This document shows, in pieces, positions 1-8,300 of a stretch of 9,736 bases of DNA; the first letter of the stretch is position 1, and each line of letters starts with the position of its first letter. The stretch covers positions 1 to 9,736 of the forward strand of contig JAFYUA010000374.1 of assembly GCA_017549745.1 (NCBI GenBank). The letters are read 5' to 3'. The notes below the pieces were generated by a model. That model was not told the origin of the DNA, did not search any database, and saw nothing but the letters and a program-made list of their open reading frames with translations. The position numbers and the translations under genes were made by a program. The DNA comes from Clostridia bacterium. GTDB taxonomy: Bacteria; Bacillota; Clostridia; UMGS1810.

Positions 1-854
1 CCATTTTTTTCAAACGCTCCGGCATAGGCATCGAGGTCATCAAATGCAACTGTGCCCGCTCCGCTATCTTTGTGAACACTGAAAAGCATATGATCGCCTG
101 CATAGTTACAGCTATAGTTGTACATATTGTTAACATACGCCCCGTCCACATATAGGTTGTATCTGCCATTAGAAAGCGTGCCGCTTGTGGCACCCGCAAA
201 GGAAATAGCCACTCTGTGCCACTTGCCGCGCTCCATGGTGCCGAAGTTAAATACTGTAGCTGCTCCGCCTCTGTAGCCGCTGAGAGTGCCGTCTGCCAGC
301 CATTTGAGACCGATATATGCCCCATAGTCGTCGGCATATTTCAAAGAAATCATAGGCACGGCAGCTCCGTCGGCATAGATGTTGAATTCGTATGTCCACA
401 CAGTGGGAAGCGAAGCATTATATTTGAGAAGTGATGACGATTTAAACGCCGTATAACCGGAGGGAGTGCCTGTGACCGTGAAGGTGGGAGATGGTGTTGT
501 TTTGCCACCCACAGGTGTGCCTGTGCTTGAATAAGATACATTTTGAACGGCTCCGGGTTGAGTCATTGAAGCAAATGAGGTATCGTTCATAGGTGCTTTA
601 ATCACGATTGGAATATACACCGCCTCACCCTCTGATGAAGGAGTCAGCTTAACATATCCTCCATATATCACATCTGTGGTTGCGTCTGCTCCGCCGTTTT
701 CGGCAGCATAGGATACTGTGTAGCCCGATGCACTTATGGCAGATGCCAGATCGGCAGAGCTGATTGCGTCATTTGTGGAAGAAAAAACTGCAATGCTGTC
801 GGGCAGTACCACCACAAAGGATTGATAGGCATTCGCAACAGAAATACCATATTG
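1..854 (-). repeat. N-terminal small-beta plus LamG-like module, copy in the partial third gene
   Basis: This is the second copy of the module pair found at 4380-5231. The match runs up to or near the window edge, so the true end of the duplicated block is not visible. Confidence 0.7.
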
Positions 855-965
855 TGAGGTGTCAACGGTGCTCCCGTCCGCCGATGCAGCCGACGGAGTG
901 AGAGCAAAAAGTGACATAAGCAGTGTGCAAAGCAAAATCAGAGATGTACATTTTTTGAAAATCAT
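1..965 (-). CDS. N-terminal part of a secreted multimodular protein with LamG-like domain (partial, 3' end outside window)
   Basis: The frame is open from ATG at 963-965 to the left edge of the window, giving 321 codons with no stop. The start is supported by the AAGGTGA site just upstream and by a clear signal peptide directly after it: MIFKK, a leucine-rich core, and a likely cut after ASA at residue 29. The mature part aligns with the N-terminus of the preceding 1449-residue protein, roughly half identical by eye. It has a small beta domain (about 40-120, starting SVANAYQSFVVVLPDS) and a LamG-like jelly roll (about 141-315, with LPTVWTYEFNIYADG, ERGKWHRVAISFAG and LYVDGAYV). Such jelly rolls often bind carbohydrate. 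Whether the missing part carries a catalytic heparinase II/III domain, another enzyme or only binding modules cannot be told. The operon position and shared modules suggest a role on the same polysaccharide. Confidence 0.85.
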   Translation of the reverse strand, partial: MIFKKCTSLILLCTLLMSLFALTPSAASADGSTVDTSQYGISVANAYQSFVVVLPDSIAVFSSTNDAISSADLASAISASGYTVSYAAENGGADATTDVIYGGYVKLTPSSEGEAVYIPIVIKAPMNDTSFASMTQPGAVQNVSYSSTGTPVGGKTTPSPTFTVTGTPSGYTAFKSSSLLKYNASLPTVWTYEFNIYADGAAVPMISLKYADDYGAYIGLKWLADGTLSGYRGGAATVFNFGTMERGKWHRVAISFAGATSGTLSNGRYNLYVDGAYVNNMYNYSCNYAGDHMLFSVHKDSGAGTVAFDDLDAYAGAFEKN

Positions 966-969
966 CTTA

Positions 970-976
970 TCACCTT
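970..976 (-). promoter_or_regulatory. Ribosome binding site of the third secreted protein gene
   Basis: The minus strand reads AAGGTGA, which pairs with the 3' part of the anti-Shine-Dalgarno region, 4 bases before the ATG at 963-965. It is weaker and closer than the sites of the two upstream genes. It lies in the 18-base gap after the TAA stop at 984-986. Confidence 0.65.
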
Positions 977-983
977 TTCTTAT

Positions 984-3900
984 TTATTGATTATTTAAAT
1001 CCCAAAGAGATATATCCTTGTGATAGCTCTCTATTGAGCTGCCATCCAGAGAAGCCGGTGTCAATTTGACTGTTATGCTGCAATCAAGAGAGCCTCGCAC
1101 ATTAATGATGATGCGGTTCCACCCCGAGCCAAGTGCGGGAGCACTTTCATATTCGATGGACGATTCCGCCGCATCGGTTGCAAATTCGAGACGAAGCTCC
1201 TTGCCGTCCAAGCTCAGAATTGCACCATCGGAGCTGACGGTCACCATTGCCGGAGTTATGAGATACCAGCAGATGTCGGATTCCTGTGTCAAAGCAACCT
1301 CATCTCTGATAACAAGGCTTTGTCTGTCATCAGTAAAGAAAAATCCGCGTTTTACACTTTCGGCTTTATGACGATAGGCATCTGAGCTGTCAACAACAAC
1401 AATTCCTCCGTTGTCATCAGTTTCAAACCTTGTTATCGGCGATTCAGAAACATACATCTGCCCCTGACCGTCATCGGGATTAATCTCTATGCAATTGTGG
1501 TCCTTGGTTCTGAGACCTTCTATAAGCCAGCGTCTTCCTCCTTCAATCTCTTCAAAGAAATACGGCTGATTATAGTCGGCTCCACCGTTGTCTTGTGCCC
1601 ATCTGACGCCCATTGACTCAAATATGAAGCTGGCAGCATCAAGATGTCCGTGCCCGATATTATTTTTTCCTGCCTTAAAGCCAAAGAAAGTGGATGTATC
1701 ATCCCATGAGGAGCGCATATTACCTACACCCGTATATGAGAATAAATTGTCCCGTGCAATGGCTATATCTCCACTCTGAGTTGAAGGGTCATACCACAGT
1801 GCTGCCAACACATAATCTTCGCTGTTGTTGAAATTGCCTTTCGAAAGAGTCATTATGGCAGATGCCGCACCTTCCACATCATATTTATTTGCAAGCCAGA
1901 AAAACTCAGGAACAAACATTTTGCCTCTCACCGAATCAGAATACGAATATATACCGTCTTTGGTTTGCATTGAAAGCATAAATTGCGCTGTCATCGGCAA
2001 GCCCTGTGCAGTGTCGAGTGTATAGCAGGTGCCAAACAGCTTTTGAAGAGACGAAAATGCTTTTGCGGTGTATTGCATTGTAAGCTCCCAGTAGTTCGGG
2101 CCCTCCTGCCATGCACCGTCTTTGCCGAAGCCATAATACATATAACCCATACCATGCACTGCATTACTGATAATATATTCCGCTATTTCGGGGTACACAT
2201 CGAGCATAGCCATGGCTGCCATAGCAAAGCCGCCGTTTGTGATGACATTGTGATTGCCACCGTTCATAGCTGTGTTACCGAGGGGTGAGTATGTTGTCTG
2301 ATAAGACAAATTGACATGATAAAAGCAATTGCTGTATACTCCCTTCTCGATGACTTTTCTCTGTTCGGGAGTGAAGCCGTGATACATCCAGTCATAACCA
2401 ACGGCAACTGCCGCTGCCATCATGCCGGTGTCGATGTGATGTGAAGGGTGCCAATCGGGAAAGATGGCACACACAGCCTCAAGGTCCTTGTAGGCACGGG
2501 TAACATATTTTGTGTCACCGGTAAACTGGTATGCCAGACCATATATATACATTTTTTCCAGAACCTCACGGCTGACATACTGCAGGCGGACTCCGTCACG
2601 CAGCTCATATATTACAGCGTCATCATTGAGTCCCTCATTTGCAACGCTTACAATATGATCAACCCAACGTTTTATATATGAATTGTTGTCATATAGCTCT
2701 TTTACGCGGTCAAAGTCCTCTTTGGAAGCTTGGATACGTGGATGAACACCATATAGTGCAGAGGACTTGTAGTCCGCTGAAATTTCGTCGGGAGACGGAC
2801 GATAATACATAAGAAAATCGTTCAAATCCTGCAAAGCGAGAGTATTATCCGGGAAAATGAATTCATCCTCTCCAAACACAACCATGCCGGAGCCGATTGC
2901 CTCGGTATCTTCCGAAACACAAAGACCTATTGCCTCTGCGTAATCTTCAATCGTCACATCATCGGCAAGTCCGCTGTCTTTGCCGAGTATTGCGTCAAGC
3001 TCATCGGCGTTGACCATTGTGGTATTACCAATATCATAAGGCTTGTTTTCAAGAATAGTTTGCTCACCTTCATAATATACAACACCACTTCTCTTGTGGA
3101 CAGATATATATCCATTCATCATTTCGGCAAGCTCGTCTTCCGTATCAGCAAACACACTTTCATCGGAAAGAACAACAACTCTTTCCGGCTCTTCAATTTC
3201 ATCGCGAGGTGCCACACCTTCATATGCCCTGATGTTATCTGCAAGAAAATCTATTCTGTCACTTTCAAGGTCGATATATGAAGCGGGAACATGTGTTCTA
3301 AAAATATATGCATTTGATGTGAGCGCAAAATCTGCGGGCAAAAAAATGCGAGTCTTTTCCTCACCGTCTATATAATACACAGCTATTCTGTCGTAGTAAT
3401 CTATCATTACCGACAAACGATACCACCTGTCGGCAGAGAGCTTGACCGATATGCCGCCGTAGCTGAGTATGCCGTTTTTTTGAACATTGGCAACAGTCAT
3501 AGGATTAGAGCCTACTGCCAAGAGATTTATATCGAAGCAGGAATTTAAATCTAAAAGCTTAAAATCAAGTTCATAGACCACGCAATCAGATTCCTTGCTC
3601 AAAACCTCCGTAGCATCAAGATGAAAATCAGCGGAATTGAGCCTTTGAAATCTCATCGATGTGTTGCCGTCGGAGTCTGTGTATTGTTCTATGCTATTTT
3701 GCTTGTGCTGATTGGAAAGCGTGCACGCATATTCAAAATCAGCATTTTGCAGAACACGGCTGCCGATTGTTTTATCGTCAGGGATTTGCGTGTTTTCATA
3801 ATCTCCATAATATAATATGTCCTTTGTTCTGTAGGGAACAAGCGATTGAAGATTATCTACAAACATCGCCTCAAGACGATAGTCTGCAACCTCAAAATTA

Positions 3901-5333
3901 TCAATGCTGTAGCTTACCTCTCCCAATATCTTTTTTGGCTCCGAACAGTAGATATTTCGGAGAGTATTTGAGTAATCAACCGCCTTGAGTATCATCATAG
4001 CATTCAGAGGTGTTTCGCCGTCGTATCTCACCTTTACAGTCAGATCACAAGCATCAGAGTCGGAGGTTGATGTTTTCTCAAAAGATTCGAGCTTTAAAAT
4101 TGTGGGAGCAAGATAATAATACTTATATAACGAATCGGACAAATCAGAAACGACAATCACGCCGTTTTCAGTCAGCGCAGAGCCGATTTGTTTTGAAAAG
4201 GTGTTGTCAGTGTAGGCTCTGAGGTTATAATCGCCGCCAGTTATATGGGAAAGCAAAGAGCTGAGCGACTTTAGCGAATAACCATCGTAAGTTATGTATT
4301 GTCCGTTTTTTATTTCAATTTCATCATCGGCAGCCAAAAGCGAGAGTGATGACACTGTGCTTGTGTAGTCGGCTGTTCTATATACTCCGGCATATGCTTT
4401 CAGGTCATCATATGATACCTTGCCATCACTGCTTAAAGTAGAGACCGCAAAACACAAATTGGTATCCACATACTGACAGCCATAGTTATACATGCTTCCG
4501 CAATATACTCCATCAATATACAGATAGAGTCTGCCTTTGCTCCGAACACCATCTACTGCGCCGGTATAGGTTATGGCAACTCTGTGCCATATTCCTCTTT
4601 CAACCGACTCTGCAAACACATGGGAAGTGTTTTGACCGCCGGAATATGCACTAAAGCTCCCGTCTTCAAGCCATTTCAGACCCATATATGCCCCGTTATC
4701 TTCTGCCCACCTTAAAGCAATTAGAGGCACTGCCCCGCCATCGGCATAAATATTGAATTCATATGTCCACACGGTCGGTTCAGAAACATTATATTTTACA
4801 AGGCTCGAAGATCTAAGCTGTGACACTGACTGAGGAGTGCCCATAATGGTGAAAGTGGGTGAAGAAACAGCCTTGCCACCCAGAGGGGCACCCGAGTTAG
4901 AGTATCTGACGTGATTGTCGTCCCCCACTCCAACGCTCATCGAATTGAAATCGGTGTCATTTAAAGTTGCTCTTGAGGTAATTGGGATGTAGACAATATC
5001 GGCATCGTCGGTCGGCATGAGCATAACATAACCTCCGGTTATATCATCAGCATCAAAAGGCCCGTCAATGCTTGCCGTCTGTGAATAAGAAACGATGAAT
5101 CCCTTTGCAGAAATGGCTAATGGAATATCTGCCGAGGTTATTTTTTTTGTGGGAGATGAAAACACTCCCACGCTATCGTCAAGAATAACCACAAAAGACT
5201 TGTAAGCTTCTGCCACAGTGAGATTATATTGTTCTATCCCCCCGTCCGCCGCAACAGGCAGCGGACAGGGAATTAGTAATGAAGCTAAAATTGACCAAAT
5301 GAGAAGTATAGGAACAATGATTTTTGATTTCAT
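984..5333 (-). CDS. Secreted heparinase II/III-family polysaccharide lyase-like protein with extended N-terminal beta modules
   Basis: This 1449-residue protein is a paralogue of the gene just upstream and probably also an extracellular polysaccharide lyase. Residues 1-29 are a signal peptide (likely cut after VAA). A small beta domain (about 36-120) is followed by a LamG-like jelly roll (about 141-320, with ERGIWHRVAITYTG and LYIDG), a second small beta domain resembling the first (about 333-410) and an FN3-like beta-sandwich (about 411-508). From about 522 it matches the paralogue: LamG-like module (522-706), stalk-like domain (718-845), toroid from about 855 with DWHPSHHIDTG (960-970), N1027-H1028 and Y1081 in EGPNYW, then GHGHLDAASF (H1228, H1230, D1232), D1248 and H1279. 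All expected superfamily motifs are present, so it looks active. Unlike the paralogue it stops at the end of the beta-sheet domain and has no C-terminal CBM32-like domain or anchor. Substrate specificity cannot be read from sequence; uronate-type glycans are typical for the superfamily. Confidence 0.9.
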   Translation of the reverse strand: MKSKIIVPILLIWSILASLLIPCPLPVAADGGIEQYNLTVAEAYKSFVVILDDSVGVFSSPTKKITSADIPLAISAKGFIVSYSQTASIDGPFDADDITGGYVMLMPTDDADIVYIPITSRATLNDTDFNSMSVGVGDDNHVRYSNSGAPLGGKAVSSPTFTIMGTPQSVSQLRSSSLVKYNVSEPTVWTYEFNIYADGGAVPLIALRWAEDNGAYMGLKWLEDGSFSAYSGGQNTSHVFAESVERGIWHRVAITYTGAVDGVRSKGRLYLYIDGVYCGSMYNYGCQYVDTNLCFAVSTLSSDGKVSYDDLKAYAGVYRTADYTSTVSSLSLLAADDEIEIKNGQYITYDGYSLKSLSSLLSHITGGDYNLRAYTDNTFSKQIGSALTENGVIVVSDLSDSLYKYYYLAPTILKLESFEKTSTSDSDACDLTVKVRYDGETPLNAMMILKAVDYSNTLRNIYCSEPKKILGEVSYSIDNFEVADYRLEAMFVDNLQSLVPYRTKDILYYGDYENTQIPDDKTIGSRVLQNADFEYACTLSNQHKQNSIEQYTDSDGNTSMRFQRLNSADFHLDATEVLSKESDCVVYELDFKLLDLNSCFDINLLAVGSNPMTVANVQKNGILSYGGISVKLSADRWYRLSVMIDYYDRIAVYYIDGEEKTRIFLPADFALTSNAYIFRTHVPASYIDLESDRIDFLADNIRAYEGVAPRDEIEEPERVVVLSDESVFADTEDELAEMMNGYISVHKRSGVVYYEGEQTILENKPYDIGNTTMVNADELDAILGKDSGLADDVTIEDYAEAIGLCVSEDTEAIGSGMVVFGEDEFIFPDNTLALQDLNDFLMYYRPSPDEISADYKSSALYGVHPRIQASKEDFDRVKELYDNNSYIKRWVDHIVSVANEGLNDDAVIYELRDGVRLQYVSREVLEKMYIYGLAYQFTGDTKYVTRAYKDLEAVCAIFPDWHPSHHIDTGMMAAAVAVGYDWMYHGFTPEQRKVIEKGVYSNCFYHVNLSYQTTYSPLGNTAMNGGNHNVITNGGFAMAAMAMLDVYPEIAEYIISNAVHGMGYMYYGFGKDGAWQEGPNYWELTMQYTAKAFSSLQKLFGTCYTLDTAQGLPMTAQFMLSMQTKDGIYSYSDSVRGKMFVPEFFWLANKYDVEGAASAIMTLSKGNFNNSEDYVLAALWYDPSTQSGDIAIARDNLFSYTGVGNMRSSWDDTSTFFGFKAGKNNIGHGHLDAASFIFESMGVRWAQDNGGADYNQPYFFEEIEGGRRWLIEGLRTKDHNCIEINPDDGQGQMYVSESPITRFETDDNGGIVVVDSSDAYRHKAESVKRGFFFTDDRQSLVIRDEVALTQESDICWYLITPAMVTVSSDGAILSLDGKELRLEFATDAAESSIEYESAPALGSGWNRIIINVRGSLDCSITVKLTPASLDGSSIESYHKDISLWDLNNQ
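1029..3770 (-). repeat. Diverged paralogous block, copy in the 1449-residue protein gene
   Basis: This is the second copy of the shared core (residues about 522-1435): LamG-like module, stalk-like domain, alpha/alpha toroid and beta-sheet domain. The copies differ by only small indels, the largest in the loop near residue 1400, where the paralogue carries roughly a dozen extra residues. Confidence 0.8.
4380..5231 (-). repeat. N-terminal small-beta plus LamG-like module, copy in the 1449-residue protein gene
   Basis: Residues 35-318 here match residues 38 to about 317 of the next gene downstream. Shared strings include PTVWTYEFNIYADG and the WHRVAI core of the jelly roll. The same pair of modules is absent from the 1394-residue protein, which has a different N-terminal beta-sandwich. 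Confidence 0.75.
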
Positions 5334-5338
5334 ATTGA

Positions 5339-5346
5339 TCCTCCTT
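5339..5346 (-). promoter_or_regulatory. Ribosome binding site of the 1449-residue heparinase II/III protein
   Basis: The minus strand reads AAGGAGGA, 5 bases before the ATG at 5331-5333. It sits in the 20-base gap after the TGA stop (5354-5356) of the upstream paralogue. It supports both this start and co-transcription of the two genes. Confidence 0.85.
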
Positions 5347-5353
5347 ATCTCAC

Positions 5354-8300
5354 TCAGTTTTGTTTTACCGCAACAAGCTCGGTTATACTGGTCCAGCCGC
5401 CAACGCTCGAAGTAGTGTTACCATCACCTATTATTTTTACATATTTGGCTTTGAGTCCACCTACATCATAAAATTCATATTCATTTGATGTGCCTTTGGA
5501 GAGACCTTTGTACACCTGAGTGTAATCAGAACCGTTTTCCGATACCAAAATGGTGATTCTCGTCTGACGAGCACCGCCGTCGGTGAATCCAAGACCAATC
5601 TTATCTATAACGTTCAACTCATCGAGCTCTGCAACAATATATTGCTCTATGCCGGATGCTGACCAACGTGTAGTAAAGTCACCGTCGAGCACATTTACTG
5701 CTCTGTTTGCAGCCTGAGGCTCATCACTTGCCTCAATAGATATGATTGGATGAGAAGTCATACCTTCAAACTCAACGGGCTTAGGCACAGGAATAAAGAG
5801 AACGATATATTTATTTTTGACAGCGGGGTCAGATTTGCGAGTAAGCGTGATATAGGAAGTCATATCATTGGAATTACCTTTTTCAATTTGAATATCACAT
5901 TCGGGAGCATCAACCGTTATGTCGGGCACACCGTTAAGACTGCCATCAACATAATAATATTCAATGATATTCTGTTCAACAGCAATGGTTTTGCCACCAA
6001 TGTTAACCGAGCTGAGCTTGGGTGCAACGGGAATTTCACCGTCGGGAAGCTTCCACTCTGAGATTGGCATATCATATTCGTTTACAGAAGCACCGTCAAC
6101 GCCAATCGGAGTGAGCTTAACTGTGATGTTAACATTGTCTGAGCCGTGACATTTTATGACAAGACGCTGAACTTCAATGGGCAATTCCGGATTCATATTG
6201 TCGACATCGACAAATCCGTCTTTGATTCCTTCAATTTCTACCGATGATGTAGCCGCATCAGTCACATATTCAAGTTTCATTTGACGTCCGTTTTGGGTGA
6301 GTATAGCACCATTTTCGGTGACAGCGATATCCGCTTCGGTTATGAAATACCAGCACACATCAGATTCGTTGTAAAGCTGAATCTCATCTCTTACAACAAG
6401 ACTCTGACGGTTGTCTGTGAACCAGAAACCTCTTTGCACCGACGAAGCATTTTTCTTATAAGCAGCTGTTGTATCAGCAACAACAATTGCTCCCTTAGGC
6501 TTGCTTTCGGCACGGATAATGGGTGAAACAGATACATACACCTGTCCCTGACCGCCATCGGGGTTTATTTCAATCACACTGTGGTCTTCTGCGCGGAGAC
6601 CGAGAATTGACCATCGTTTACCACCTTCAAACTCTTGGAAGAATCCAGGTTGATTGTAGCCGCTGTGAGTAGGATCCTGTCCCCAACGTATACCATTGGA
6701 TTCAAATATGAAGCTGCCCGCATCGAGGTGAGCATGACCAACATTGTTTTTTCCGGCGTGATAGCCGACAAACGTAGCACCGTTGTCCCATGAGTTACGC
6801 ATGGTGCCGAAGCCATCTTCCATATAGAAAAAGTCTGTAGGCAGTTCAATTGCTTCGGGATTGGATGTGATATCATACCAACCGAGAGCGAGAGCATAGT
6901 CTTCAACGTTTGCTAAGTTACCTTCGGTTATTTTCATTACTGCTGAGGCTATGCCGGGCTCATTGTATTTATTTGCCAGCCAGAAAAGCTCCGGAACATA
7001 CAAGGTTGTGAAAACCGAGTCGCCAAAAGTATAGATACCATTGTCAGGAGTCTGCATAGCTATCATAAAGCGAGCTGTATTTGTGAGACCCTTTACACGG
7101 TCGAGACCGTAGCAGGTACCGAAGACACTGTCCATTGTGGAAAATGACTTGGCTGTGTACTGCATAGTGAGCTCCCAGTAGCTTGCACCTTCATACCAGG
7201 AGCCTTCGTCCTTGAAGCCATGATACATATATCCAAGACCTCGGATTGCATTGGAAGCGATAAAGTCGGCGATGTCGGGATATACATCGAGCATTGCGCA
7301 TGCCGCCATAACAAAACCGCCGTTTAATATACTGTTGTGATTGCCTCCGTTTCTTGCAGACACACCAAGAGGTCCAATCTCGGTCTGGTAAGAAAGATTA
7401 GCATGATAGAAGCAGTTTTTGTAGATGCCTTCTTCTATAACCTTACGCTGTTCTTCGGTATAGCCTTCATAGAGCCAGTCGTAGCCTATGGCAGCTGCTG
7501 CCGCCATCATACCGGTGTCTATTTGATGAGAAGGATGCCAGTCGGGGAAAATGCCGCACACAGCCTCCATATCCTTGTAGGCACGGGTAACATACTTTTG
7601 TTCACCGGTGAGCTGATATGCCATACCATAGAGATACATCTTCTCCAGCACCTCACGGCTTACGTACTGAAGTCTGACACCATCACGAAGCTCGTATTTA
7701 ACCGCGGCTTCATCAAGGGAAGAATCGGCAGAAGTGAGAATCTTGTCTACCCATTTTTTCACATAAGTATTGGTCTGAGCTTGCGTCTTTATCCGTTCAA
7801 AATCAGCCTTAGTAAACTGAATACGCGGATGAACACCTTTAACCGGTGAGTTATTGTAATCCTCGCGTATCTTTTCGGGTGTTGGATCGTGATACATCAG
7901 ATAATTGTTGAGACTTTGTGGATCAGCGGGAAATTCAAATTTGCCATTACCCATCATCATCATACCGGCACTTACCGAGTCGGTATCAACCGAAAGTCTG
8001 AGACCGATTGCCGATGCATAGCTTTCCATAGATACATCACCGTTCAGACCGCTATTTCTGCCAAGTATTGCATCAAGCTCCGATGCATTTATCATTACCT
8101 TGCCGTCCTTCTCATAGGGAAGAGTGGGAAGAACGTTTTTGGTGCCGTTTTCAAAAACAACACCGGTCAGAGCGTGTACACAAATATAACCCTTTAGCAT
8201 ATTATTGTATTTTCTTATATCATCTGCAAATACGCTCTTTTCAGAAATAACAACTTCCCTTTTTACTTGCGAAAGGTCTTCAATAGGTTCAATAGCCTCA

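Noticed and set aside
216..541. Small open frames on both strands opposite or out of phase with the left-hand partial gene
   Set aside because: The long minus-strand frame from 965 to the window edge has a signal peptide, ribosome site and clear paralogue, so it explains this region. The small frames do not resemble anything.
876..897. GC-rich inverted-repeat-like stretch that could be read as a hairpin
   Set aside because: It falls in the signal-peptide cleavage region of a coding gene, has no T-run, and the pairing is short and imperfect.
2420..2608. Minus-strand frame overlapping the 1449-residue gene out of phase
   Set aside because: It sits inside the conserved toroid-coding DNA in another frame, and the paralogue offers no matching conserved product. 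It is a shadow.
5334..5353. Possible promoter or terminator between the two lyase genes
   Set aside because: The gap is only 20 bases, largely filled by the ribosome site, with no hairpin or -10/-35 pattern.
7337..7849. 170-codon plus-strand open frame opposite the toroid of the 1394-residue protein
   Set aside because: It lies wholly antisense to a strongly conserved catalytic region, has no visible ribosome site or family motif, and is best explained by codon bias of the real gene on the other strand.
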